Shown here: positions 14,220 through 19,446 of the stretch, one piece after another
Numbering within the stretch: the stretch's first letter is position 1
Layout: each line of letters begins with the position of its first letter
Origin: a bacterium
Lineage (GTDB): Bacteria; Patescibacteriota; Minisyncoccia; Phycocordibacterales; UBA1550
DNA: 19,446 bases
Reading direction: 5' to 3'
NCBI GenBank assembly: GCA_021812665.1
Contig: JAKAMX010000011.1
Location: forward strand, 1 to 19,446
Position numbers and translations under genes: made by a program
Notes under the pieces: model-generated
The model's database searches: none
What the model was told of the DNA's origin: nothing
Seen by the model: only the letters and a program-made list of their open reading frames with translations

Positions 14220-14600
14220 ATGTTCACACAATTGTTAGCATACAATGATGTTGGTTTGTTCCTTCTTCGTGCGGCAGTTGCAATTGTATTTTTTGTTCAT
14301 AGCTGGCCAAAGCTCTCCAAGTCAAAAATAATGGCGTCAGGTATGGGTGTCTCATCGGCGATTGTTCTCTTGCTCGGCGCTATTGAGTTTGTTTCTGCGC
14401 TTGGTTTAGTGCTTGGAATTTATACTCAGTTAGCTGCTTTGCTTCTCGCGCTGGTAATGATCGGCGCTATCAAGATGAAGTACATGAAGTGGAGTGTAGC
14501 ATTTAATGCTATGGATAAGACGGGGTGGGAATTTGATTTTGTTTTATTGTTTGCGTGCGTTTCAATTTTGCTTGGTGGCGGAGGACCAATTGGCCTGTAG
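14220..14600 (+). CDS. DoxX family membrane protein
   Basis: The 126-residue protein has four hydrophobic helices and the DoxX pattern: LLLRAAVAIVFFVHSWPKLS near residues 15-34, GAIEFVSALGLVLGIYTQLAAL in the middle (helices two and three), and a last helix ending in GGGGPIGL. DoxX-family proteins are inner-membrane proteins linked in some bacteria to thiosulfate:quinone oxidoreduction or to oxidative-stress complexes. No partner subunit lies next to it here, so only the family can be called. It is preceded by a terminator and its own -10 box. The 54-residue Cys-rich gene follows after 26 nt with another candidate -10 box. Confidence 0.85.
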   Translation: MFTQLLAYNDVGLFLLRAAVAIVFFVHSWPKLSKSKIMASGMGVSSAIVLLLGAIEFVSALGLVLGIYTQLAALLLALVMIGAIKMKYMKWSVAFNAMDKTGWEFDFVLLFACVSILLGGGGPIGL

Positions 14601-14608
14601 TAATTTAT

Positions 14609-14614
14609 TAGAAT
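14609..14614 (+). promoter_or_regulatory. -10 box of the Cys-rich small gene
   Basis: TAGAAT (5 of 6 consensus bases) lies 12 nt before the ATG at 14627. Confidence 0.35.
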
Positions 14615-14626
14615 AATTTAAATACA

Positions 14627-14791
14627 ATGGAAGAAGATAAAAACGAAAAATTTATGTGCATGGATTGCGGCTCAAAGACAAGAGGAAAGCCAGGAACTTG
14701 TTGCAATATGCAGCGTGAAAAAGTGTGCGCAGATTGCGGTCATCCACACAAAGGAAGCGAAACGTGCGATTGTGGATGCGAAAGCTGCTAA
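14627..14791 (+). CDS. 54-residue cysteine-rich, probably metal-binding protein
   Basis: An ATG at 14627 opens a 54-residue frame to a TAA at 14789-14791. Ten residues are cysteine: C11/C14 (CMDC), C25/C26, C34/C37 (CADC), C47, C49, C51 and C54 (CDCGCESC), with His at 39 and 41. The two CxxCG knuckles look like a small zinc ribbon, and the C-terminal CxCxCxxC resembles metallothionein or an Fe-S/copper site. The acidic N-terminus has no signal peptide, so the protein is cytosolic and reduced. The frame lies between a -10 box and a hairpin terminator that starts within 10 nt of the stop codon, which supports it as a gene. The function is unknown; zinc storage or a nucleic-acid-binding ribbon are alternatives. 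Confidence 0.72.
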   Translation: MEEDKNEKFMCMDCGSKTRGKPGTCCNMQREKVCADCGHPHKGSETCDCGCESC

Positions 14792-14794
14792 ATA

Positions 14795-14823
14795 GAAAAA
14801 ACACCGCTGCGAGGCGGTGTTTT
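14795..14823. terminator. bidirectional intrinsic terminator
   Basis: ACACCGC (14801-14807), a TGCGAG loop and GCGGTGT (14814-14820) form the stem, with five A residues on the left and T residues on the right. It separates the converging Cys-rich gene (+) and deoxyhypusine-synthase-like gene (-). Confidence 0.88.
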
Positions 14824-14836
14824 GGTGTGTGTACTA

Positions 14837-15949
14837 CTACCATCCGAGGATGAGTGCAGTGAGGTCGGGAAAAGCCAGGGTATAGTCACCGGAGATAAAA
14901 AATCCAGGAGCATCTTCGGTGAGCTTGCCCCAAGTAACTTTCTCGTCTGCCGCTGCGCCCGAGTAGGAACCACAGCTCATGGTTGCATCATCGACTTCGA
15001 CAAACCCAGCCCATGAGCGAATGACTGCCTCCTGGAATTCCAAACTTCGCTTGTAGAGATAGTCCTTCTTGAGGTGGGGGACGACACAGATTGGGAAATC
15101 GGCGGCGATTCCTCCGCCCAGCTGGAGAAAAGCAATACTTTTCTCGGCTGTGTTGTTCATGTACCATTCGGCCAAGCGGTGCATGTAAGCGATGGAAGGA
15201 AGAACGCACCTTGGATCGACAGGCTTCTTGAGCTTGTGCTTCGCCAGGAATTCGTGGTCTCCGTCATAACACGCGTGGGTGAAAATGTTTCCCATCGTGG
15301 AATCTTCCCACCCCGGAACAATGACTGGTATGTTTTTGCGCCATGCATTGTAGAGCCAGCAGTCTCGAGAATCGCTGTCGAAGGTGATTCCTTCAGCGAA
15401 TAGCTGCATGAAATACTCATGCCAGAGATACTGTTTCTTCTCTCGCATTGCCTTGCGCCATAGCTTCTCGAGCCGAGGGAGCAGTACGCGCACAGACTCA
15501 TCCTCTGGCAGGAAGGTGTCTGTTATGCGACGGAGGCCGACGTTGTCGAGTTCTTTCTCTTGCCGTCGTGTGAGTTTCTGGTAGTTGGGGATGTAGGCGT
15601 AGTCGGTACTAGCAACTGCTCGGTACAGGCTTTCTTCGAGATTGGCGCCGGTCACAGAAATTGCGGCGATCTTGTTTGCTCTGATGAGCTCACTGATCAT
15701 GATGCCTTGCTCGAAGGTCGAGCCAGCACCAGACATGGTGAGAAAAATCTTTCCACCGTTATAGCAGTGCTGCTGGAGCCAGAGGCCCGCATCAACCATC
15801 TTACCGCCGTTGCAATGTTTCTTGGTCCTAACCAAGAAGTTGGAAATCGGCGACACCGGATGAGATTTGTACGGGCGCTCACCAGTGACGATCTGGGCTC
15901 GAAGGCCTTTGCTAAGGCGCTTGAGTTTTCTTTCCAGCCGGATGCTCAT
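14837..15949 (-). CDS. deoxyhypusine synthase family protein
   Basis: The 370-residue protein follows the deoxyhypusine synthase fold along its length: VSPISNF (32-38), LTMSGAGSTFEQGIMIS (70-86), VTGANLEESL (99-108), DCWLYNAWRKNIPVIVPGWEDSTMG (196-220, NAD/spermidine side), LQLGGGIAADF (276-286), and SCGSYSGAAADEKVTWGKL (325-343). K342 aligns with the lysine that forms the enzyme-imine intermediate. Bacteria lack eIF5A, the substrate of the eukaryotic and archaeal enzyme. Bacterial homologues are thought to act on small polyamines (for example homospermidine-synthase type) or on unknown acceptors. The start is fixed by a strong Shine-Dalgarno sequence (15955-15962). It has a consensus promoter and an inverted repeat upstream, and it is monocistronic between a promoter and a terminator. 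Confidence 0.88.
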   Translation of the reverse strand: MSIRLERKLKRLSKGLRAQIVTGERPYKSHPVSPISNFLVRTKKHCNGGKMVDAGLWLQQHCYNGGKIFLTMSGAGSTFEQGIMISELIRANKIAAISVTGANLEESLYRAVASTDYAYIPNYQKLTRRQEKELDNVGLRRITDTFLPEDESVRVLLPRLEKLWRKAMREKKQYLWHEYFMQLFAEGITFDSDSRDCWLYNAWRKNIPVIVPGWEDSTMGNIFTHACYDGDHEFLAKHKLKKPVDPRCVLPSIAYMHRLAEWYMNNTAEKSIAFLQLGGGIAADFPICVVPHLKKDYLYKRSLEFQEAVIRSWAGFVEVDDATMSCGSYSGAAADEKVTWGKLTEDAPGFFISGDYTLAFPDLTALILGW

Positions 15950-15954
15950 TGTTT

Positions 15955-15962
15955 CCCTCCTC
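15955..15962 (-). promoter_or_regulatory. strong Shine-Dalgarno sequence
   Basis: Read on the minus strand as GAGGAGGG, 5 nt before the ATG at 15949. It decides the start. Confidence 0.85.
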
Positions 15963-15984
15963 GGGGATAGTAGTGAGGTTTAAA

Positions 15985-16006
15985 AGAACTTACTTGTGCA
16001 AGTTCT
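15985..16006. promoter_or_regulatory. inverted repeat overlapping the -10 box (possible operator)
   Basis: AGAACTT (15985-15991) and AAGTTCT (16000-16006) are perfect inverted arms with an 8-nt centre, inside which ACTTG/CAAGT forms a second dyad. One arm overlaps the minus-strand -10 box at 16002-16007 and the other covers the expected start site, so a bound protein would block RNA polymerase. Confidence 0.5.
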
Positions 16007-16030
16007 AACTAAAAAATTGTGTTTTGTCAA
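16002..16030 (-). promoter_or_regulatory. sigma70 promoter of the deoxyhypusine-synthase-like gene
   Basis: On the minus strand a perfect TTGACA (16025-16030) is followed after exactly 17 nt by TAGAAC (16002-16007). The start codon lies 52 nt downstream of the -10 box, leaving a leader of about 45 nt with a Shine-Dalgarno sequence. Confidence 0.7.
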
Positions 16031-16073
16031 TGAATACTTTTGGGTATTTATACATTTTCTCGAGGGAAATCTA

Positions 16074-16103
16074 TTCACACTTGCTTATTTACTATGGTAT
16101 AAT
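16074..16103 (+). promoter_or_regulatory. sigma70 promoter with extended -10 for the SWIB operon
   Basis: TTCACA (16074-16079) and TATAAT (16098-16103) are 18 nt apart, and TGG directly before TATAAT makes it an extended -10. The ATG at 16135 follows 31 nt later. This promoter is divergent from the one at 16002-16030. Confidence 0.65.
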
Positions 16104-16134
16104 ATCCACGTTATTAAATAATATAAATTTATAT

Positions 16135-16392
16135 ATGGCAGCAAAAGCAAATTCCGCATTCATGAAGCCAATGACTATCAGCCCAGATCTCGCAGCTGTA
16201 GTTGGAAAGGGTCCTATGCCTCGTTCTGAGGTTGTTAAAAAACTTTGGGAGTACATCAAAGGCAAGAATCTCCAGGATCCAAAGAATAAGCGCAATATCA
16301 ATGCAGACGAAACCCTCAAAAAGGTTTTTGGAGGCAAGGCTATGGTGAACATGTTTGAAATGACAAAGCTCGTTTCAAAGCACCTCTCATAA
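16135..16392 (+). CDS. SWIB/MDM2 domain protein
   Basis: The ATG at 16135 gives an 85-residue protein that is almost entirely one SWIB/MDM2 domain: MKPMTISPDLAAVVGKGPMP at about 10-29, then RSEVVKKLWEYIKGKNLQDP, KNKRNINADETLKKVFGG, and a final amphipathic helix MVNMFEMTKLVSKHL. In eukaryotes the fold belongs to SWI/SNF chromatin remodellers. Stand-alone bacterial versions occur in chlamydiae and in CPR genomes, and are assumed to be DNA-associated or protein-interaction modules of unknown role. An upstream in-frame ATG at 16024 would place the start before the promoter (16074-16103) and is rejected. It has an extended -10 box but no Shine-Dalgarno sequence, and it heads a three-gene operon. 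Confidence 0.88.
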   Translation: MAAKANSAFMKPMTISPDLAAVVGKGPMPRSEVVKKLWEYIKGKNLQDPKNKRNINADETLKKVFGGKAMVNMFEMTKLVSKHLS

Positions 16393-16416
16393 ATCTATTC
16401 GAAAGCATTATTTGCT

Positions 16417-16680
16417 ATGCTTCACTTTGATCCACATAAAACTGGACTAGTTTGTGGTGTACTTCTCGGAACCTGGCATTTGATTTGGGCCGTTTTCGTA
16501 TTGTTTGGGCTAGCGCAGCCTTTGATCAATTTTATCTTTGTGCTTCACATGCTGCGGCCACTCTTCATGGTCGACAATTTTAGTTTTGTGTTAGCAGTGT
16601 CGCTCGCGTTGGTTACCTCGATCATGGGGTATTTGCTCGGCTACTTCTCGGCAGTTATTTGGAATCGTTTGTATAAGTAA
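16417..16680 (+). CDS. 87-residue two-helix membrane protein
   Basis: The product has a short polar N-terminus (MLHFDPHKTG), a hydrophobic helix at about 10-35 (GTWHLIWAVFVLFGLA), a second at about 60-80 (LAVSLALVTSIMGYLLGYF), and a short C-terminal tail (SAVIWNRLYK). The HMLRPLF stretch between them probably sits at the membrane surface. It has no known domain. It lies 24 nt after the SWIB gene and 3 nt before the next gene, on the same strand, so it is probably co-transcribed. No Shine-Dalgarno sequence is visible. Confidence 0.65.
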   Translation: MLHFDPHKTGLVCGVLLGTWHLIWAVFVLFGLAQPLINFIFVLHMLRPLFMVDNFSFVLAVSLALVTSIMGYLLGYFSAVIWNRLYK

Positions 16681-16683
16681 TGC

Positions 16684-17316
16684 ATGTTTTCTCTCAGCTC
16701 ATCAGAACTGAAGACCATTAAGCGTCTCAACACCCCCCAAAAAATCCAAGACTATTTGGACGCTCTTCCCATAAACTATGAAAAGAAAGGGGAGACTTGC
16801 ATGTCACCTCGTCGAGTATTGCGTGAAAAAAAAGCGCATTGCCTTGAGGGAGCAATGCTCGCATGTCTCGCTCTATGGCTTCAGGGAGAAAAACCTTTGC
16901 TTATGAATTTGCGTGTCGTTCGTCGGAATGGTGATGATGACCATGCGCTTGCGCTCTTCAAGCAAAACGGACGTTGGGGTGCGATAAGTAAGACCAACCA
17001 TCCGGTTCTTCGCTACCGCGACCCGATTTATCATACTCCGCGCGAACTTGCTTACTCATATTTTCACGAATATTTTTTATCAAAAAATGGAAAGAAGACT
17101 CTCCGAGGATATTCAAAACCAATCAATCTTAAACGCTTTGGTACAAAATGGATAACAGCTGAAGAAGATTTGTGGGATATGGCGGAGACGCTCTACGATA
17201 TGCCACATACAAATTTTATTCCAAAAGGAAGCGAGCGCTTGATCCGACCTGCGCAACCACTTGAGCGACGTGCTTCAAATATGACCGAGTGGAGCAAGAA
17301 GCATCCGCGAACATAA
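16684..17316 (+). CDS. transglutaminase/papain-like protein of unknown substrate
   Basis: The 210-residue protein contains a possible Cys-His-Asp arrangement: C53 in AHCLEGAMLACLAL, H87 in DDDHALALF, and Asn/Asp candidates in SKTNHPVLRYRDP shortly after. The order (Cys on a helix start, then His on a strand, then an acidic or amide residue) matches the transglutaminase-core fold. The C-terminal third (LWDMAETLYDMPHTNF...) is helical and unlike known family members. The protein is cytosolic, and protease, amidase or transferase activity is possible. The assignment rests on motif order only and needs a profile search. It starts 3 nt after the membrane-protein gene and ends the operon at the hairpin at 17323-17349. 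Confidence 0.6.
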   Translation: MFSLSSSELKTIKRLNTPQKIQDYLDALPINYEKKGETCMSPRRVLREKKAHCLEGAMLACLALWLQGEKPLLMNLRVVRRNGDDDHALALFKQNGRWGAISKTNHPVLRYRDPIYHTPRELAYSYFHEYFLSKNGKKTLRGYSKPINLKRFGTKWITAEEDLWDMAETLYDMPHTNFIPKGSERLIRPAQPLERRASNMTEWSKKHPRT

Positions 17317-17318
17317 CA

Positions 17319-17357
17319 TAAAAAGACGGAGCAGGAGATGCTCCGTCTTCGGTTTTT
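17319..17357. terminator. bidirectional intrinsic terminator
   Basis: AAGACGGAGCA (17323-17333), a GGAGA loop and TGCTCCGTCTT (17339-17349) form a perfect 11-bp stem. On the minus strand the stem runs directly into TTTTT. On the plus strand the T-run starts 3 nt later. It separates two converging genes. Confidence 0.88.
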
Positions 17358-17739
17358 ATTTCTTCTTCAGTCTCCGCACGCACCATAGGGCGCACGAAGA
17401 AGTTATGATAAATTCAAAATCGGGATCGAGCCAAACCCTATTGATGAGTTCGAGAACCTCCTCAATGTTTTTGTCTCGAAAAAGTATTTCCCATGCAAGG
17501 CGTTGCTTGCTGATCATTCCTGCGCCCGAAAGTTCGCCCTCGGTGGCCACAGCGCTAAAAATGACCAGGTACACTTTGAGCTTCTCCAAAATGAATTGAG
17601 CAGAGTAGTTATCAAAGAGTTTGTGCCAGGCTGCATGTTCTCTGCGAGGGACAATTGATGTGTTTTCTTTTGTTCTCCTTCCGCCGAGACTTTTAGGTTT
17701 ACGGTGATGCTTTGTCTTCCTTCCTGGGCCATTACTCAC
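17356..17739 (-). CDS. small HHR/HNH-like protein
   Basis: The GTG at 17739 (Shine-Dalgarno GGGGAG at 17745-17750) gives 127 residues. The N-terminal 45 residues have a His-Me-finger-like pattern: KHHRKPKSLGG (10-20), N26 in KENTSIV, and H35/H39 in REHAAWHKLFDN. It resembles a compact HNH nuclease motif in which the usual zinc-knuckle cysteines are missing. The remainder is helical with no known domain and ends in a basic tail (RRLKKK). It could be a nuclease, a nicked or inactive derivative, or a nucleic-acid-binding protein. It lies 57 nt downstream of the HSxxH gene and ends at the shared bidirectional terminator, so the two probably form an operon. Confidence 0.55.
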   Translation of the reverse strand: MSNGPGRKTKHHRKPKSLGGRRTKENTSIVPRREHAAWHKLFDNYSAQFILEKLKVYLVIFSAVATEGELSGAGMISKQRLAWEILFRDKNIEEVLELINRVWLDPDFEFIITSSCALWCVRRLKKK

Positions 17740-17744
17740 GTGCG

Positions 17745-17750
17745 CTCCCC
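17745..17750 (-). promoter_or_regulatory. Shine-Dalgarno sequence deciding a GTG start
   Basis: Read on the minus strand as GGGGAG, 5 nt before the GTG at 17739. The nearby ATG (minus strand) is in another frame and meets a stop after six codons. Confidence 0.65.
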
Positions 17751-17796
17751 ATAGAATTCAGGTTATTGACGGTGGTTACAATCTCCTGCAGATGAA

Positions 17797-18108
17797 TTAT
17801 CGCCGCGCTTTTTTCAAGAACGACAGAAGTTTTTGTCGTTCTTGTTCTGTGAGAGCCTGAACCACTTTTTCTTCTTGGTCCTTTATCCAGTCATGCGGAG
17901 CGCCCGGATTGAGCTCGTGCAGGCATGAATGCACAAGTGCGCCAACTGATTTTGTTGGGCCCATGTGCTGTCGGATGAGGCTAATTTTTTCATCAGGGAA
18001 ATACCAACTCTCGTATCCTGGGTAGAGCGGTACAATCAAAATTGTAATTTCCCCACTATCAAGTAGGGCAATGATCTTATCGATGAGCGTTTCTCTGCGC
18101 ATCATCAT
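17797..18108 (-). CDS. unknown protein with an HSxxH motif (possible degenerate zinc metallopeptidase)
   Basis: The first of three consecutive ATG codons (18108) follows a strong Shine-Dalgarno sequence and gives 103 residues. A longer in-frame start at 18159 lies upstream of that sequence and is rejected. The central segment GALVHSCLHELNPGAPHDW (56-74) has the spacing of a zinc-peptidase HExxH helix, but the catalytic Glu position is Ser (H60-S61-C62-L63-H64). An acidic QEEKVV follows at 78-83, where a third ligand is often found. If the comparison is right, the protein could bind metal without the usual hydrolytic base. The rest is charged helix ending in KKARR. It is cytosolic. The HHR/HNH-like gene follows 57 nt downstream. 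Confidence 0.6.
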   Translation of the reverse strand: MMMRRETLIDKIIALLDSGEITILIVPLYPGYESWYFPDEKISLIRQHMGPTKSVGALVHSCLHELNPGAPHDWIKDQEEKVVQALTEQERQKLLSFLKKARR

Positions 18109-18110
18109 GC

Positions 18111-18119
18111 ACCCTCCTT
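18111..18119 (-). promoter_or_regulatory. strong Shine-Dalgarno sequence
   Basis: Read on the minus strand as AAGGAGGGT, just before the triple ATG at 18108-18100. It places the start at the first or second ATG. Confidence 0.85.
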
Positions 18120-18137
18120 GAAATGAGAATTGTGAAA

Positions 18138-18171
18138 GAACGATTCCTCTTTCAACCAACGAACGATTCCT
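18138..18171. repeat. 11-bp direct repeat upstream of the HSxxH gene
   Basis: GAACGATTCCT occurs at 18138-18148 and again at 18161-18171, 23 bp apart start to start. A minus-strand TTGAAA (-35-like) lies between the two copies, which makes them candidate protein-binding sites. Confidence 0.6.
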
Positions 18172-18175
18172 TGGC

Positions 18176-18216
18176 TGAAAAAGAAGCTGGTTCCCTACAA
18201 AAGCAGGGAACCAGCG
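18176..18216 (-). terminator. intrinsic terminator of the metallophosphoesterase gene
   Basis: GCTGGTTCCCT (18186-18196), an 8-nt loop and AGGGAACCAGC (18205-18215) form a perfect 11-bp stem. On the minus strand it is followed by TTCTTTTTC and lies 16 nt after the stop codon of the gene at 18232. Confidence 0.8.
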
Positions 18217-18231
18217 GTGGTGTGAAAGGAG

Positions 18232-19446
18232 CTACTCTTTGGTTGAGGGTTTCGGGCGTGGCAAACAGTAGCGACCATTAACGATGAAGATGATGGTGCG
18301 TTTTCCGTTTGAGTACTGAAGGATATGGGCATGAGCGTGGCTACTTGGTTCGCCCTGCTCATATTCCATTCGGTTCGCACTCGTGCCTGCGCTGTAACAA
18401 CCTCCGACGATCTCTGCCGTGTGGCTGTGTCCTTTGTTGACCTTCACGCCAATGGTTGAAAGGTTTGCAGTGGTGCCTCGTGCTCCACCAGCAGCCTTGT
18501 CGCCATGCAGGGCTTGCTCAACATTCCCCACAACAAAGCTTTCGCTCTGCTTTAGGAAACGAATGTTCTTGCCCACGCGATTTTTTGCGTACGTGATGAG
18601 TGCGTCGGGGATCTGAATTCCGCCTTTGCTCCTGCTGGTGCCATCCATAATCGGGCCAATAAGCTCGATGTAGAATCTGGCATTCTCTGGATCGTTGCGG
18701 AAATCGTACTGTCTGTCCTTGATCCACCGAGTCATCGCGCGATCATGGTTGCTGGAAACGATTCTGGTTTTGCAGTCGTCGGGTGTGACACGATTCACAA
18801 ATCGAATTGCGTCATCAACCTCCTTCTTCACATTCTCGATGCCAAACTTGTGCTTGCCATACGGAATGAGCCAGTCGTCTTTGTGGTGGTGGTTGCGGGA
18901 GTGGAAGTCCAGCAAGTCATGCAAAAAGAGATAGCGAGGGCGAACGAGATTCATAATGCTATCCTTCGCGTCGAAGGTCGCTCGAATCACTTCAGCGCAT
19001 TTCCAGCGCTCGTGGATGTCACCTGTCACTAAAACCTGCGCACGTTTTGCTGGCCGCCATCCGGTCGGACAAAATTCCATGTCTAGATCGATGATGCATC
19101 CATGTTCATCCGCATTGAGCTCGCGAACAAAAAAAGTTTCATCTTCGATTTCGACAATCAGTGCGCCGAGGCAATGGTTGAATTCCCCAATCTGTCCTCG
19201 TTTTGTATCGGTGTAATTCGCTACCGTGCAAGCGCCCGTAGTGAACATCACTTTGGGTTGCTTGTGCTGCGGGGTAGCGATTGAGCGCAACGCTCGGTTG
19301 GGGTGTCCAACGATACCACTCTTGTCTTTCGTCAAGGCATCCAGGCCCTGGAGCGGGCGATTGCTGGCCCACTCGACCTTCATGTCACCAAGCACCATGA
19401 GGCGCGAGTTGAGAAGGCGACGATCAGTGAGGAGATAGGGAACAAC
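18232..19446 (-). CDS. phage-type calcineurin-like metallophosphoesterase, cut by the right edge
   Basis: The minus-strand frame has no stop up to the window end, so the gene is 5'-truncated. The ATG at 19398 is internal; in-frame residues LLTDRRLLNSRL precede it and continue the same protein-like pattern. Counting from that internal Met, the metallophosphoesterase motifs are: GDIH (126-129), HDLLDFHSRNHHH (160-172), SNHDR (216-220, for GNHD), HGDKAAGGARG (298-308) and GHSH (323-326). These supply the two-metal site of phosphatases and nucleases. The N-terminal GACTVANYTD and GEFNHCLGALIVEI segments resemble large phage proteins of T5-like type that carry this fold. A role in nucleic-acid processing is plausible but unproven. 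The gene ends at a strong terminator. Confidence 0.78.
   Translation of the reverse strand, partial: VVPYLLTDRRLLNSRLMVLGDMKVEWASNRPLQGLDALTKDKSGIVGHPNRALRSIATPQHKQPKVMFTTGACTVANYTDTKRGQIGEFNHCLGALIVEIEDETFFVRELNADEHGCIIDLDMEFCPTGWRPAKRAQVLVTGDIHERWKCAEVIRATFDAKDSIMNLVRPRYLFLHDLLDFHSRNHHHKDDWLIPYGKHKFGIENVKKEVDDAIRFVNRVTPDDCKTRIVSSNHDRAMTRWIKDRQYDFRNDPENARFYIELIGPIMDGTSRSKGGIQIPDALITYAKNRVGKNIRFLKQSESFVVGNVEQALHGDKAAGGARGTTANLSTIGVKVNKGHSHTAEIVGGCYSAGTSANRMEYEQGEPSSHAHAHILQYSNGKRTIIFIVNGRYCLPRPKPSTKE

Noticed and set aside
15560..15970. 136-residue plus-strand frame opposite the DHS-like gene
   Set aside because: The minus strand has full deoxyhypusine-synthase motifs, a Shine-Dalgarno sequence and a promoter; the plus frame has none.
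16024..16134. Longer SWIB-domain protein starting at 16024
   Set aside because: The promoter at 16074-16103 lies inside this stretch, and the added residues are not SWIB-like.
18109..18159. Longer HSxxH protein starting at 18159
   Set aside because: The strong Shine-Dalgarno sequence at 18111-18119 lies inside it and points to the ATG at 18108.

Overview
The window looks like chromosomal DNA of a Candidate Phyla Radiation bacterium, most likely a Parcubacteria/Paceibacteria lineage. The evidence is: secreted proteins with Thr/Ser-rich linkers and PG_binding_1 domains, many short genes of unknown function, a SWIB-domain protein, a UPF0052/YvcK-type protein, AT-rich spacers, and core genes that mostly lack a Shine-Dalgarno sequence and often sit only 6-12 nt behind a TATAAT-like -10 box. 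No rRNA, tRNA, CRISPR array, insertion sequence or complete prophage was seen, and no gene-free stretch exceeds 300 bases.

Layout: 1-1290 carries the tail of an unknown gene, a MgtC/SapB membrane protein and an HD-domain protein, closed by a bidirectional terminator. 1311-2353 (minus) holds a secreted coiled-coil protein and a small membrane protein, divergent from a DinB-type Y-family polymerase (2467-3723). 3751-6785 (plus) holds a secreted Ig-repeat/peptidoglycan-binding protein, a 49-residue membrane protein, a YvcK homologue and a two-helix membrane protein. 6804-9102 (minus) holds a HI0933-type flavoprotein and a second secreted peptidoglycan-binding protein.

9241-13535 (plus) is the most coherent unit: a PMM-like HAD phosphatase/mutase, a phosphomannose-isomerase type II cupin, a GH130 protein with a 77-residue histone-like basic tail, and a tandem double GH130 protein. 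Together they could carry mannoside through mannose-1-phosphate and mannose-6-phosphate to fructose-6-phosphate.

13536-19446 is an accessory-looking region. It has an orphan 156-residue protein, DoxX, a 10-cysteine 54-residue protein, a deoxyhypusine-synthase homologue (minus), a SWIB / membrane / transglutaminase-like operon (plus), and a minus-strand group: an HHR/HNH-like protein, a protein with an HSxxH motif, and a phage-type metallophosphoesterase running off the right edge. Four of these genes have strong Shine-Dalgarno sequences, unlike the rest of the window. Three also have repeat-bearing upstream regions that look like operators, and several are bounded by strong hairpin terminators. 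This suggests a separate class of independently regulated or acquired genes.
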